48,095 nt of DNA from an uncultured Acetatifactor sp. (GTDB lineage: Bacteria; Bacillota; Clostridia; Lachnospirales; Lachnospiraceae). Position numbers and translations under genes: made by a program. The notes beneath the pieces are model-generated. The model saw only the letters and a list, made by a program, of their open reading frames with translations, was not told the origin of the DNA and searched no databases. Shown here piece after piece: positions 7,774 through 17,272 of the stretch; position 1 is the stretch's first letter, and every line of letters begins with the position of its first letter. The stretch covers positions 1 to 48,095 of the forward strand of contig CAJUJN010000030.1 of the NCBI GenBank assembly GCA_910586775.1, written 5' to 3'.

Positions 7774-8619
7774 TTATTTCTTCCGGTTCCTTCTGCGGAA
7801 CAGCAGCCATATCATCAGCGCCAAAGCCAGGGGCACTGCAACTACCAGCGCGGCCATCCACAGCGGAATTCCTGCTGTGATTCCCTGAACAGGTGTAAAT
7901 GTTTCCTGTTCTTCGGCCTCCGGTATCTCCTCAGGTGCATTCTCCGTGCGCTTTCCTCTTACCAGAAGCCTGTGGCTGTTGACGCCGTAGGGCGTGCAGG
8001 TCACCAGGGTACAGTAATCCGCTCCCCGTTCCAGGTTAAGCGCTTCCATCTCCTCTGGCAGAACCGTGAGTATCTGGTCAATCTCATATGTCAATGTCTC
8101 TCCCAGTATCTTCAGAAGAAATGTATCTCCCTCCTTCAACTGGTCCAGATTCGTAAAAAGCTTTGCCGAGGGCAGTCCTCTGTGTCCGGAAAGTGCACAA
8201 TGGGTGCTCTCGCCTCCCACCGGAAGCGATGTCCCTTCGATATGCCCCACTGCTATCTGCAATACATCTTCCTCGGTGCCGTGGTATATGGGAAGGGAGC
8301 ATTTGATAGACGGAATTTCGATATATCCCATGATGCCGTTTCCTGCCACATCCAGCTGGGATTCATAGTACTCTCTCTCCTCATCGGAAAATTCATACCG
8401 ATTACCCTTGCTCCACAGTTCTTCATTATATTTATGGGCTGCTTCCCAGATTTCATCGTGAGCCTCCCGGGGCAGTTCCGCCACCGCTTCCTCGTAGGTA
8501 CTGATCAGTTGGGCCTGGCGGTAAGCATTCCATTTATCTGATACGGTGGGATAAAGCAGGATTCCCAGTCCCACCAGGAACAGCAGGCCGAACAGAAAAC
8601 CTGTGATTTTCCTTATCAT
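7774..8619 (-). CDS. Class C (pilin-polymerising) sortase, downstream copy
   Basis: 281 aa. N-terminal membrane helix (about 5-25), sortase beta-barrel, and C-terminal membrane helix (about 250-272) ending RRRNRKK, the topology of class C sortases. The catalytic triad is complete: His146 in SGHRGLP, Cys208 in TLVTCTPYGVNSHR and Arg217. It starts in an ATGA overlap with the neighbouring sortase, which it closely resembles, so the pair arose by tandem duplication. Class C sortases join pilin subunits through Lys-Thr isopeptide bonds; the LPSTGG pilins directly upstream are the obvious substrates. Confidence 0.95.
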   Translation of the reverse strand: MIRKITGFLFGLLFLVGLGILLYPTVSDKWNAYRQAQLISTYEEAVAELPREAHDEIWEAAHKYNEELWSKGNRYEFSDEEREYYESQLDVAGNGIMGYIEIPSIKCSLPIYHGTEEDVLQIAVGHIEGTSLPVGGESTHCALSGHRGLPSAKLFTNLDQLKEGDTFLLKILGETLTYEIDQILTVLPEEMEALNLERGADYCTLVTCTPYGVNSHRLLVRGKRTENAPEEIPEAEEQETFTPVQGITAGIPLWMAALVVAVPLALALMIWLLFRRRNRKK

Positions 8620-9593
8620 GATTTCTTATCCTCCGGCTTATCCAAATCATCTGAATCCAAATCCATCACTTCAAACCCGTCTGCATCCGCATTCATTTTT
8701 CCGATATCTCTGCCTGATACCCTTGTCGATGCAGCTTTGACACGTTTCCCCCTTCGCCTGTCAATCAGGTAGAGCACCAGGATGAATACGGCTGTGGCAG
8801 CCAGGCCTACCATCACCCACAGAAGGTAATTGGTTCTCAGGCTGGGCGCTCCCAATATGGAAGGAACCGTCTCTTCCACCTCTTCCGGCTCATAGGGAAC
8901 CCTGTGCCCCCGCACCAGCATCCTGTGGCTGTTGACTCCGTAAGGAGTACATGTCAGGAGCGTCACCAAGTCCTCTCCGGGCACCACAGACAACGCTTCC
9001 GTCTCCGTGGGCTCTACCACCGATATCTGGTCCACCTGGTAGCAGAGAATGTCATCCAGAATGTAGAGCAGGAAATAATCCCCTTCCTCCAATTGGTCCA
9101 AATCCGTGAACAGCGCCGCGCTTGGCAGGCCTCTGTGTGCGGATATCACCGCATGGCTGTTCTCGCCGCCCACCGGGAGGGAGCTGCCCTGCAGATGCCC
9201 TGCGGCTGTCTGCAGAACCTCCTCCGAGGTGGTATGGAAAATGGGAATCTTGATATTAATCTTCGGAACTTCCACATAGCCCATCATCTCATTGCCCGTG
9301 AGATTTAAGCAGGCAAGGTATTCCTCATCCTCCTCTGTCGCCTCCGCTATGGCGAAGGAATCGGGAAGGATATAGGGCACCAGGCTTTCGTTAAAGGCTT
9401 GCGCCCTGTCCCATTCCGCCTGGTAATCAATGCCGTCTGACGCTTCAATATCGGCAAGTGTGGTGTCGTAGCTGCTGATCAGCTGCGACTGTCTGTAATT
9501 ATTCCACTGGTTTGCCACGAAAGGATACAGCAGCAAGGACAAGCCGGACAGGAACAGTATGGGAACTATAATAATCGTCATTGCCTTTTTCAT
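8616..9593 (-). CDS. Class C (pilin-polymerising) sortase, upstream copy
   Basis: 325 aa with an N-terminal anchor, sortase domain and C-terminal membrane helix (about 248-270). The triad is His153 (SAHRGLP), Cys215 (TLLTCTPYGVNSHR) and Arg224. LPDSF near residues 77-80 sits where class C enzymes carry their active-site lid (DPF/DPW-like), which is suggestive only. Compared with its partner it has an extra hydrophilic tail of about 45 residues rich in Asp (DADGFEVMDLDSDDLDK) after the C-terminal helix, on the cytoplasmic side. CAAGGAGAA precedes the ATG. First sortase behind the major pilin gene. Confidence 0.95.
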   Translation of the reverse strand: MKKAMTIIIVPILFLSGLSLLLYPFVANQWNNYRQSQLISSYDTTLADIEASDGIDYQAEWDRAQAFNESLVPYILPDSFAIAEATEEDEEYLACLNLTGNEMMGYVEVPKINIKIPIFHTTSEEVLQTAAGHLQGSSLPVGGENSHAVISAHRGLPSAALFTDLDQLEEGDYFLLYILDDILCYQVDQISVVEPTETEALSVVPGEDLVTLLTCTPYGVNSHRMLVRGHRVPYEPEEVEETVPSILGAPSLRTNYLLWVMVGLAATAVFILVLYLIDRRRGKRVKAASTRVSGRDIGKMNADADGFEVMDLDSDDLDKPEDKKS

Positions 9594-9691
9594 CCGGATT
9601 CTCCTTGTTGTTGTAATTTCCTTTCTGATTTTATCTCTGAACCCTTTTTACCTGATTCTCTTCGATATAACTTTACTTCTTCTGTCTGATT

Positions 9692-9719
9692 CAGCGAGCG
9701 GGATGGAACCCACCCGCTG
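9692..9719 (-). other. Intercistronic hairpin between major pilin and sortase
   Basis: AGCGGG (9697-9702) pairs with CCCGCT (9713-9718), with alternative CAGCG/CGCTG arms around it, in the 199-base pilin-sortase spacer. There is no T-run, so it is more likely an mRNA processing or stability structure giving more pilin than sortase than a terminator. No other feature is seen in this spacer. Confidence 0.45.
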
Positions 9720-9792
9720 ACTCTTAAGTACTTACATAAACTCTTGCTTTGGATATGAGATTACTGCGCTATTTTGGTTCGAACCTGCAATC

Positions 9793-11298
9793 TTACTTGG
9801 AAGCTTTCTTGCGGGTTGCGAAGAACAGACCTGCTGCCACTACCATGATTGCTACGCCGCCGATGGTGAAGATTGTGGTACCGATGCCGCCGGTGGAAGG
9901 AAGGGAATTAAGAGTAGTATCAACCATGCTGGTATCTGCGGTGAAAATATCGGTTGCCACTCCATCAGCCTCTTTCACTTCAAGTTTTGCAACTGAGGGT
10001 TCCTCATTAATGCTATATCCTTCTGGCGCTTTTACCTCAATAAATGCATAATTATTTTCATCTAAGCCGTTTACTGTAACCTTTCCATCTACTCCTGTTT
10101 TTACCGGAGTCGCATTGTCAATGTCATTAACCCATCCAGTTAATTTGTTATCTGAATCAAATGTTGCATATTCATAACCATCATTAACCTGGATATTATC
10201 AATGTCATCATCAACTCTCCCAACAGCCGGCCTTGCCACTACAAACTCTGCACCTTCGAGAGTAGTTGTTCCATCTTCCGCATACTTAGTCATGGTAATA
10301 GAACCAGTATAAATATTTGTTTCACCCGGCACACTACCCTCAATACCTGTACCAGTATGGCTTACTGTATTGTTAACACTTACTTCTGTAACTGTAGCAG
10401 AATACGTTACAACAACTTCCTGACTTGCCAAACTATTTGCTACATCAATCAGCCCATTAAAGTTAATCTCAAGCGTTTCACTGTCAGTAAAATTAGGTGT
10501 CATCAGCATCTGAACATCACTTGTACGATCCACGCCACCAATTGTTACTTTTACAGTAGCCATGTTGAATGTTGCTCCTGTAAGTGTATCGCTAATTACA
10601 TAAAACGCCTCTTCTGCATTGGGATCAATAAAAGGAAAGTTTGATGTTACTTTAAATTCTACAACATCGCCGATTGCGACTGCATTGTCTTCGGCATCTC
10701 CCACGTTCTCTTTTGTAATAGTATTAGGTGACTTTTTAGCTGCTATAGGCTCACTTGTTAATGTAGGATAATTTCCACCATCTACAGGCCCAAAGCCTAC
10801 ATAAATGGCCATGTTATTATAGGTATATCCTTCTTCCTCACCCTTAATTACATATATACCAGCTGAAGTTACCTCTTCACCATTTTCCATATCTTTAAAT
10901 TCGGCAGAAAGCAGTGCCCAAACATTACTTAATGCTTTACCAATTTGCGCTGCGGTTGCAGGCTCAACATCCGCCAATTCAGAGTTCAACTTAGCATCAG
11001 CCTTACCCGCCTTAATCAGCATTGCAATTGCTTCCTGATCGCTCATAGCTACAGGCATTTCTCCTACTTCTACCTCAGAGCTAAACGCACTTACATATGC
11101 AGCAGCAGCCGTCTCGCTTGTAAATGCCCATCCTGTAGCCGTAGTCGGATCTGCTACAATAACTTGCAGTTTCTTAAATGTTGCTTTCTCAGCGTTAGTT
11201 ACTGTCAAGGTTGCACCGGTTGCAAACGTGGTCAGGGACAATCCCAGAACCATTGCCATGGCCATAACCATAGCTAAAATCTTTTTCATCCTCTTCAT
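9793..11298 (-). CDS. Major pilin (LPSTGG, isopeptide-forming fimbrial subunit)
   Basis: 501 aa from ATG 11298, behind AAAGGAAAAGAGAG; the frame opens at 11325 but without a better site. Signal peptide about 1-26. The C terminus is a full sorting signal: LPSTGG (about 466-471), hydrophobic helix, RKKASK. A SpaA/Cna-B-type domain near the C terminus contains the E-box FIEVKAPEGY, which promotes intradomain isopeptide bonds. I do not see a canonical WxxxVxVYPK pilin motif; AAKKSPNTITKEN near residue 200 may serve. G+C is visibly lower (roughly 40-45 percent) than in the sortases next to it, consistent with a variable, exchanged antigen gene. It is the expected polymer backbone, assembled by the two sortases that follow. 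Confidence 0.92.
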   Translation of the reverse strand: MKRMKKILAMVMAMAMVLGLSLTTFATGATLTVTNAEKATFKKLQVIVADPTTATGWAFTSETAAAAYVSAFSSEVEVGEMPVAMSDQEAIAMLIKAGKADAKLNSELADVEPATAAQIGKALSNVWALLSAEFKDMENGEEVTSAGIYVIKGEEEGYTYNNMAIYVGFGPVDGGNYPTLTSEPIAAKKSPNTITKENVGDAEDNAVAIGDVVEFKVTSNFPFIDPNAEEAFYVISDTLTGATFNMATVKVTIGGVDRTSDVQMLMTPNFTDSETLEINFNGLIDVANSLASQEVVVTYSATVTEVSVNNTVSHTGTGIEGSVPGETNIYTGSITMTKYAEDGTTTLEGAEFVVARPAVGRVDDDIDNIQVNDGYEYATFDSDNKLTGWVNDIDNATPVKTGVDGKVTVNGLDENNYAFIEVKAPEGYSINEEPSVAKLEVKEADGVATDIFTADTSMVDTTLNSLPSTGGIGTTIFTIGGVAIMVVAAGLFFATRKKASK

Positions 11299-11352
11299 CT
11301 CTCTTTTCCTTTCTTTTTTGGGCACTGCCCATTTTTGAAACTTTTTTTCCGG

Positions 11353-11402
11353 GGCACCGACACTCTGTGTTGATTTTATCTGATTTTACATAGTGCCGGT
11401 AC
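11353..11402 (-). other. Intercistronic hairpin between tip protein and major pilin
   Basis: GGCACCGACACT (11353-11364) pairs with AGTGCCGGTAC (11392-11402) with one mismatch, across an AT-rich loop. No T-run follows on the minus strand. In the 163-base spacer it could protect the major-pilin message or create a processing site. No promoter with a good -35/-10 pair was found in this spacer. Confidence 0.4.
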
Positions 11403-11461
11403 ACCGATGCTGCACATTCAAGCTTCGCGGTCCGGTGGGCCGCCAAAAATTCTTCATTTTC

Positions 11462-14400
11462 TTAGGCTCTCCGACACCCCCTCACTCTCTTGTTTTTGTT
11501 TCTATATAAGATCAGTGCGCCTGCCATCATGAGCAAGGTTCCACCAATCGAATACCAATAGATTCCTTCGCCGCCGGTGCTGGGAAGGGCGTAAACCAGT
11601 TCATTAGCAAAATAGAATGTCTGTTTTCCGCTATTTACCACTGCTTTTTCCATATCATTACCAATGAAAACGGAAGAGACCATGCCAGCTTTTACCTCAA
11701 TTGTCCAGACAGCCTCACTACATGTATAGCCATTTGGCGCGGCTGTTTCCCTCAGGCTATACTTACCATCTGCCAACATTTCCAAACATGCTACCTTCGA
11801 TTCTGATTTCCATTCAACTGTTCCGTCTGTTCCAGATATTCCGGTCCATTTGACATTCTCTCCTGTCAGTTCAAACTCTGCACCAGGAAGCGTCAAATCA
11901 GGGTTGCTGGAACTTCTTTTTATAATCTGTGACTGAAGTATATTGCGAATCGTAAGTTTTATCGGTTCGGAAGACAATGTCTCTCCACTTGTGCTTTCTT
12001 CTGATACTGAATCAGAAACTTCGTAAAATGCCGTATAACCTGTAACCGTAGTTTCCACTACCCGATATTCTCTTTTAACCGGAAGCTTCTCTATAACCAG
12101 TTCCCATTTACCGCCCTGTTCTGATATCATATACTTTGCCGTCTCGTGATTCAAATCGGTAAAGTCTTTCCACTCAGCTTCGCTGCCTTCTTCCCTGGAT
12201 TGCAATGTTACCTCTATCTGTGTTGGTCTGGTATTCAGCGAATTATCCTGATCTGTCCATTCCTTGACCACAAGTACAGATGTATATATCCTCTCATTAT
12301 AGACTACATTCTTTGCATCTGATTCCTGCCCCGCATTTTCTTCCGATTTCATGTAATCTTGATGAATCATGTCTGCCGGATTACTGCTGTTCTTTACAAG
12401 AACTGTACTATTCGTCGTATAACAAAGCGGAATTGGTCCAACTGCACTTTCTGCTGCTTTATAGCCTTCTGGGGCTTCTGTCTCTGTTACGCTGTAAGTT
12501 CCCCATGGTAATTTGGTGAAATTGACAATGCCTTTTTCGTCTGACCTTGCTGTACCATATAATTTACCCGTTGCGTCTTTCACCTCAAAGACTGCGTCCT
12601 TAAGCACCCCCAAATCCTTCCCATTTTCATCTTGTGCTTTTTTCAGCAATGTCAAGTCATAGAGAAGACCTCTGACATAGGGTTGGGGAAATGTTATTGA
12701 CTTGCCCTCGTTATAAGTCAAAACGGCGCTTTTATTCACGGCATAACTTTCCTGTTCCTTCTCTGTACTGTCCATGTTGTCTGCGCAGCTGTGAAAGTTA
12801 TCTTTTTCAACCATCAGCCTTACCTTATAGACCAGTTCTGCTACATTCAGGCTCCAAGTAGTCTTTCTGGTGGTTCCATTCACAGTCTCCCTAGCTTCCT
12901 CCACTGCCGCATTTTCCTTCGGTACCGGGCTCCATGTCAGAACTCCGTTCGTAAAGGAAGGCTCCTTATCTTTACTATAATCACCTGCCACTACTCCCTG
13001 AAATTCTATATATTCTCCCATGATATCTTCCAGTGTTCCCAATGTAACTTTGGTCGTTATATCCTGGCGTATTGCATCTTCCGCCTCCTTAGTTAATCTG
13101 ATAATCTTCTTCGACCCACTACTAATCTCCACTCCCATCAGCACATACTTTCCACTGGATGTTTCCAAATAGAATGTAATATTATTTCCCTGGCTCCAAT
13201 ATAATTGCATATTTTCTGCTACTACATGGCCCTGACTATCATAAATGGTAAAGAAAGCACTTTTACCATATTTAGTTTCAGCCGATACATTAACAGACTG
13301 GTTTCCTGTCATTCCACTTACTATATCACCTACCTGATTAGCATGATAAGAATTGGATGTAGTAGCTTTATAATCAGCCATACTAAAATAACTTTCAAAC
13401 ACTGACTTCATGTCTATCGACAGATATACCAGAAATTCATTTTCCACATCTGTTGGTATGACATTCTTCTGATACCGAACATCATCTAACGAAACTTTAT
13501 TTTGTGTCCCGTTTCCCTCATATCTTTCCTTAACAATCTGCCACGCATTTTTATTCTCTGGAAGGATAATCTGATCCATGACACTTGGTACATCCATATT
13601 TTCACCGGTACCTGGTTTAAACTGAATCCCTTTATTCTGCCATGACAATACAAACATGGAAAAACTGTCAGTCACAAACTCTGTCTTGCAGACTTCCTGC
13701 TGTTCTGTTTTCTCAAGCATCTGCACCTGACCTGCTTCCTGCATATCGACAACCTGTTTCACGTCCCCCTGATTGTCTTCCTCCAAATGCATGATTGTCA
13801 CATCTATCTGCTGAGTCCCAGGTACAAAGCCGTCTTCCACCACATCCGCTTCCCCGGCAGCCTGCTCCGTCTCATCTATTCCATCTTCTGATGCCGGAAT
13901 CTCCGCATTTGCAGTCCCTTCTTCTGACACTTCAATTTCCCGGCTCACCAAAGCATAAGTTTCAGGATCAATCTCTACCATCGCCATGGGCTGCTTATAT
14001 TCCATGGTAACTTTCACTTTACCATTGGGTTCTATTTCCATACTGTCTTTCCCAATCAGTGAAATATCATAAGCAAGGAAGCCTGTAATGTCATATCCTT
14101 CCTCTATAGCCTTCTCCAGAAGCTTCTTTGCCACTTCCTGATACCGCTCTGCGGTCTCGGGATCATCTGCCCTGACAGGAGTAATACTAAGTGTGGTTCC
14201 CTCAGGAATAGCATCCTTGTCAACAGCCGTGACAGTAATCCTTACTTCATCATCCTCGTAAACATAAGGCGTACTGGGATCCCATGTCCACGTTATCGTA
14301 AAGATCGAAAAGCCTTCTGTTACAAACTCTGCATTCTGTATCTTCTGTTCTTCCGTAGTCTCCAGGGCTGTGACCTTGTTCTGTTCCGCCATATCGACTA

Positions 14401-16618
14401 CGTTAACGCCGCCTTCTCCGTCCTCTTCCAGATGCATCACCTTTACATTAAGCTCAGCCTCTGAAGCAGTACCTTCTTCGGAAGCCTCCTCGCTGGCAAA
14501 TGCATAGGTTGCCCCATCCACTTCTGCCGGAATCTTCGCTTCCTTATAATTCATGGTGACCTTCACTTCGCCGTCCGGCTCTATCTCGTTTCCTTCCTCA
14601 TCCACAAATGAAATGTCATAAGCAAGGAAGCCTGCCATAGCGTACTCTTCGTTTTCCGCCTTCTCCATCAGCCTCTCTGCTACCTGCTGATACTGCTCGC
14701 CTGTCTCTTCAGAAGCAATGATGGGTATCACCTGCAGCTTTGCATTCTCAGGCAGCGCATCCTCCGCCAGGGGCGTAACTGTGATAACAACGTCATCATC
14801 CTCATAGACATACGCCCCGGTCTCCGGATTGATCTCCCCTATCCATGCAATAGCAATGGTAGAACTGTCGCTGAGGGTAGTCTCGACCTTCTCCACGTCG
14901 GCATCCTGGGTGGTATCCACCACGGCATCCTGTGCTTCGGCGATGCGGCCTTCCTCAGTTTCCTTCATATCCAATACGTCCACGCTGTCAATCTGTGCAT
15001 TCTCGTCGGAGATAATGTCCTCCGGAAGCGCTCCCTGCGGGAATTCCAGTGTGACATTGACATCGCCGTTCAGTTTCACTTCTTCGGCTTCGCCGTTTTC
15101 ATTCTGTGTATGGAAACTGATATCGTATGCCAGGAAATGCCTGATTTCCTTTGTCTCGTCTTCCTCTACGGTTGCCTCCAGTCCCTGTTGGATTTCGTCG
15201 TACACGGCATTCAGCGCTTCCGCCTCTGCCCTTTCCTCTTCGCTTTCCAGATTATCCAGGTTTTCCGTTTCTGTCTTTACCACAGTTGTCACGGACAGTT
15301 CCGCGCCTGCGGGGATGATTCCCTCTTCTTCCGCACTGACTGTAATGGTCACATCGCCTGCTGTGGCAGTGAGCTCCATAACCGGTGCTTCCTTAAAGCA
15401 GTCCTCGCTGTGTATATGCTCTACCAATTCCGGCTTGCCGCATGTCAATACGCCATCCGTATAGCATTCCTCACTGTGAGTATGGAGTTCCAGCTGACCG
15501 CACTTTGCAGCCTGTTTTACTTCATAGCATTCTGTGCTATGGACATGAGCTTCGGCGGACTCCATCTTACCGCATTTCAGAACTTTATTCTGGCTGTAGC
15601 ACTCATTTCCATGTACATGCTCTTCCAGTTCACAGACCAGACGGCGGCTCTCGGCGCATTCATTGATTTCCCCGGCAGGCTCTGCGTTTTCAGCAGGAGT
15701 TTCACTCTGTTCCGTCTCTGCGCTTTCAACAGGAGCTTCACTCTGAACTGCTTCTGTACCTTCAGCAGCTTCTTCGTTTTGTGCAGCAGTGTTGTCTGAG
15801 GAGTCTGCGCTTTGTACAGGTTCTTCGTTCTGTGCAGCGTTCTCGTTATCGGAAGGTATTTCACCCTGTATGGCATCTTCATTTCCAACAGACTCTGCGT
15901 CCTGTACATTGTCATCATCAGCAACAGGCTCTTCGCTCTGTGCCGAGTCCTCGTTCCCAACAGTCTCTTCGCCCTGTGCAGCGTCCTCGTTCCCGGCAGG
16001 TTCTCCGCTCTGTGCTGCATCTTCGTTTCCGGCAGGTGCCTCGCTCTGCACGGGTGCTTCGCTTCCGTCAGCCGCTTCGTCCTCTGCCCCACTGACCTCA
16101 GTGCTGTTCTCCGGAATCTCCTCGCCTTCTGTAATCAGTTCATAGCAGGAATCGTCATGAACATGCTCTTCCAACTCACAGACCAGATCTTCCGGCTCAA
16201 CATCATAGCAGTCATCTGTATGCTGATGGATTTCATTCTCCTCCAAACCGCAAATCAGCTGTTCCTCTTCTGCATAGCAGGAGTCGTCATGCACATGGGC
16301 GCCAATCTCCGGCAACTGACATACCAGATTTCCTTCACTGTCGTAGCAGTCTTCATTGTGCTCGTGTACACAGTAATCTGCATACCCGCATACGAGTTCT
16401 CCCGCCTCGTTATAGCACTCTTCACCATGCACATGCCCTTCATATGTGCAGGCAAGAATCTGCCCCTTGCCCGTCAGGGCGCTTCCGTGCCTGGTCAGTG
16501 CACTGAAGGTTCCCGATGTAATTACCAGTGCAAGGCAAAGCACGACTGCAATCCACCGTCTGGTGTTGCGTCTTTTCTGTAAGAATTTTGCAGCTTGGTT
16601 AAATACTATATTTCCCAT
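11462..16618 (-). CDS. Giant LPSTGG pilus tip/adhesin protein
   Basis: 1718 aa from ATG 16618, which has AGGAAGGGAG eight bases before it; an upstream GTG at 16669 lacks this. A signal/anchor helix at about 24-45 is followed by nine HxHxxxC motifs, each with a second Cys about 10-15 residues on, in two clusters (about 60-165 and 325-415). Between them lies a Glu/Ala/Asn-rich imperfect repeat. Next come three similar modules of about 150 residues, each with a TVSAEE/TVTPLA/TVTAVD start and FLAYDIS. The rest has a large beta region, two SpaA/Cna-B modules with E-boxes (SVTETEAPEGY, SLRETAAPNGY), one DUF-type Cna-B (VVKEWTDQDN), and LPSTGG-helix-RKNKKR-type tail. Likely the pilus tip adhesin; the His/Cys modules suggest metal binding. 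Confidence 0.9.
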   Translation of the reverse strand: MGNIVFNQAAKFLQKRRNTRRWIAVVLCLALVITSGTFSALTRHGSALTGKGQILACTYEGHVHGEECYNEAGELVCGYADYCVHEHNEDCYDSEGNLVCQLPEIGAHVHDDSCYAEEEQLICGLEENEIHQHTDDCYDVEPEDLVCELEEHVHDDSCYELITEGEEIPENSTEVSGAEDEAADGSEAPVQSEAPAGNEDAAQSGEPAGNEDAAQGEETVGNEDSAQSEEPVADDDNVQDAESVGNEDAIQGEIPSDNENAAQNEEPVQSADSSDNTAAQNEEAAEGTEAVQSEAPVESAETEQSETPAENAEPAGEINECAESRRLVCELEEHVHGNECYSQNKVLKCGKMESAEAHVHSTECYEVKQAAKCGQLELHTHSEECYTDGVLTCGKPELVEHIHSEDCFKEAPVMELTATAGDVTITVSAEEEGIIPAGAELSVTTVVKTETENLDNLESEEERAEAEALNAVYDEIQQGLEATVEEDETKEIRHFLAYDISFHTQNENGEAEEVKLNGDVNVTLEFPQGALPEDIISDENAQIDSVDVLDMKETEEGRIAEAQDAVVDTTQDADVEKVETTLSDSSTIAIAWIGEINPETGAYVYEDDDVVITVTPLAEDALPENAKLQVIPIIASEETGEQYQQVAERLMEKAENEEYAMAGFLAYDISFVDEEGNEIEPDGEVKVTMNYKEAKIPAEVDGATYAFASEEASEEGTASEAELNVKVMHLEEDGEGGVNVVDMAEQNKVTALETTEEQKIQNAEFVTEGFSIFTITWTWDPSTPYVYEDDEVRITVTAVDKDAIPEGTTLSITPVRADDPETAERYQEVAKKLLEKAIEEGYDITGFLAYDISLIGKDSMEIEPNGKVKVTMEYKQPMAMVEIDPETYALVSREIEVSEEGTANAEIPASEDGIDETEQAAGEADVVEDGFVPGTQQIDVTIMHLEEDNQGDVKQVVDMQEAGQVQMLEKTEQQEVCKTEFVTDSFSMFVLSWQNKGIQFKPGTGENMDVPSVMDQIILPENKNAWQIVKERYEGNGTQNKVSLDDVRYQKNVIPTDVENEFLVYLSIDMKSVFESYFSMADYKATTSNSYHANQVGDIVSGMTGNQSVNVSAETKYGKSAFFTIYDSQGHVVAENMQLYWSQGNNITFYLETSSGKYVLMGVEISSGSKKIIRLTKEAEDAIRQDITTKVTLGTLEDIMGEYIEFQGVVAGDYSKDKEPSFTNGVLTWSPVPKENAAVEEARETVNGTTRKTTWSLNVAELVYKVRLMVEKDNFHSCADNMDSTEKEQESYAVNKSAVLTYNEGKSITFPQPYVRGLLYDLTLLKKAQDENGKDLGVLKDAVFEVKDATGKLYGTARSDEKGIVNFTKLPWGTYSVTETEAPEGYKAAESAVGPIPLCYTTNSTVLVKNSSNPADMIHQDYMKSEENAGQESDAKNVVYNERIYTSVLVVKEWTDQDNSLNTRPTQIEVTLQSREEGSEAEWKDFTDLNHETAKYMISEQGGKWELVIEKLPVKREYRVVETTVTGYTAFYEVSDSVSEESTSGETLSSEPIKLTIRNILQSQIIKRSSSNPDLTLPGAEFELTGENVKWTGISGTDGTVEWKSESKVACLEMLADGKYSLRETAAPNGYTCSEAVWTIEVKAGMVSSVFIGNDMEKAVVNSGKQTFYFANELVYALPSTGGEGIYWYSIGGTLLMMAGALILYRNKNKRVRGCRRA

Positions 16619-16690
16619 GTCGCTGTCTCCCTTCCTGAAATCTTTTTCTCTATCTTCAACTCTGTTCACACAAAGAGTGTCTGCTTTATA

Positions 16691-17272
16691 TCACTCCACC
16701 GTTCCCACGCCTCTCACCGGCCAGATACGGAAGATAACTTTACCTATGATTTCGTTGTCGTCAATGCAGCCGATTGCGGCGTTTCTGGAATCTATGGATA
16801 CTGTCCTGTGATCTCCCATCACAAAGTTCTCTCCATCCGGTACCCTGCACGGAAGTGCTATGCTGCAGCTTCCCAGTGCCTTCTCTGTGATGTAGGATTC
16901 TTCCAACGGACTGCCGTTTACAACCACTGTGCCGTCCGCTTCGATGTCCACCACATCGCCGCCTGTGGCGATAATTCTTTTCACCAGAACATCATCCTCA
17001 TATCTGCAGGCAATGATATCGCCCTTTCCGAAGTACAAATCATCTATCACCAGCACCAGGTCTCCCTCCCGGAGGGTGTCCGCCATGGAACTTCCTTCTA
17101 TTCTGAATATCTGTACGAAAAGGCTTGCGGTAATGGTGGCTGCAACAGATACTGTAATGAGCACACCTGCGGTAATGATCAGCGCCCGCAGGATGTCATG
17201 CTTCCTCACTGCCTTCTGAAACTGGCTCTCCACCACTTCCCTGTCCGGAATCCTGTCATCAGCTCTGGCCAT
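16691..17272 (-). CDS. lepB: Signal peptidase I (Ser/Lys), pilus-linked
   Basis: 193 aa from ATG 17272, which overlaps the previous stop by 14 bases; the frame extends to 17380 but that part is inside the coiled-coil gene. One membrane helix at about 28-55, then Ser62 in EGSSMADTL and Lys98 in VLVKRIIATGGD, the normal catalytic dyad. The GDHR/SIDSRN box (box E) is also present. Unlike the SipW at the other end of the locus, this is the standard bacterial type. Pilus loci of Gram-positives often carry their own signal peptidase to process pilin precursors; its place directly before the tip protein gene fits that. Confidence 0.92.
   Translation of the reverse strand: MARADDRIPDREVVESQFQKAVRKHDILRALIITAGVLITVSVAATITASLFVQIFRIEGSSMADTLREGDLVLVIDDLYFGKGDIIACRYEDDVLVKRIIATGGDVVDIEADGTVVVNGSPLEESYITEKALGSCSIALPCRVPDGENFVMGDHRTVSIDSRNAAIGCIDDNEIIGKVIFRIWPVRGVGTVE

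Noticed and set aside
9697..9718. The pilin-sortase hairpin as an intrinsic terminator
   Set aside because: No T-run follows, and the sortases need transcription from upstream since no good promoter was found in the spacer.
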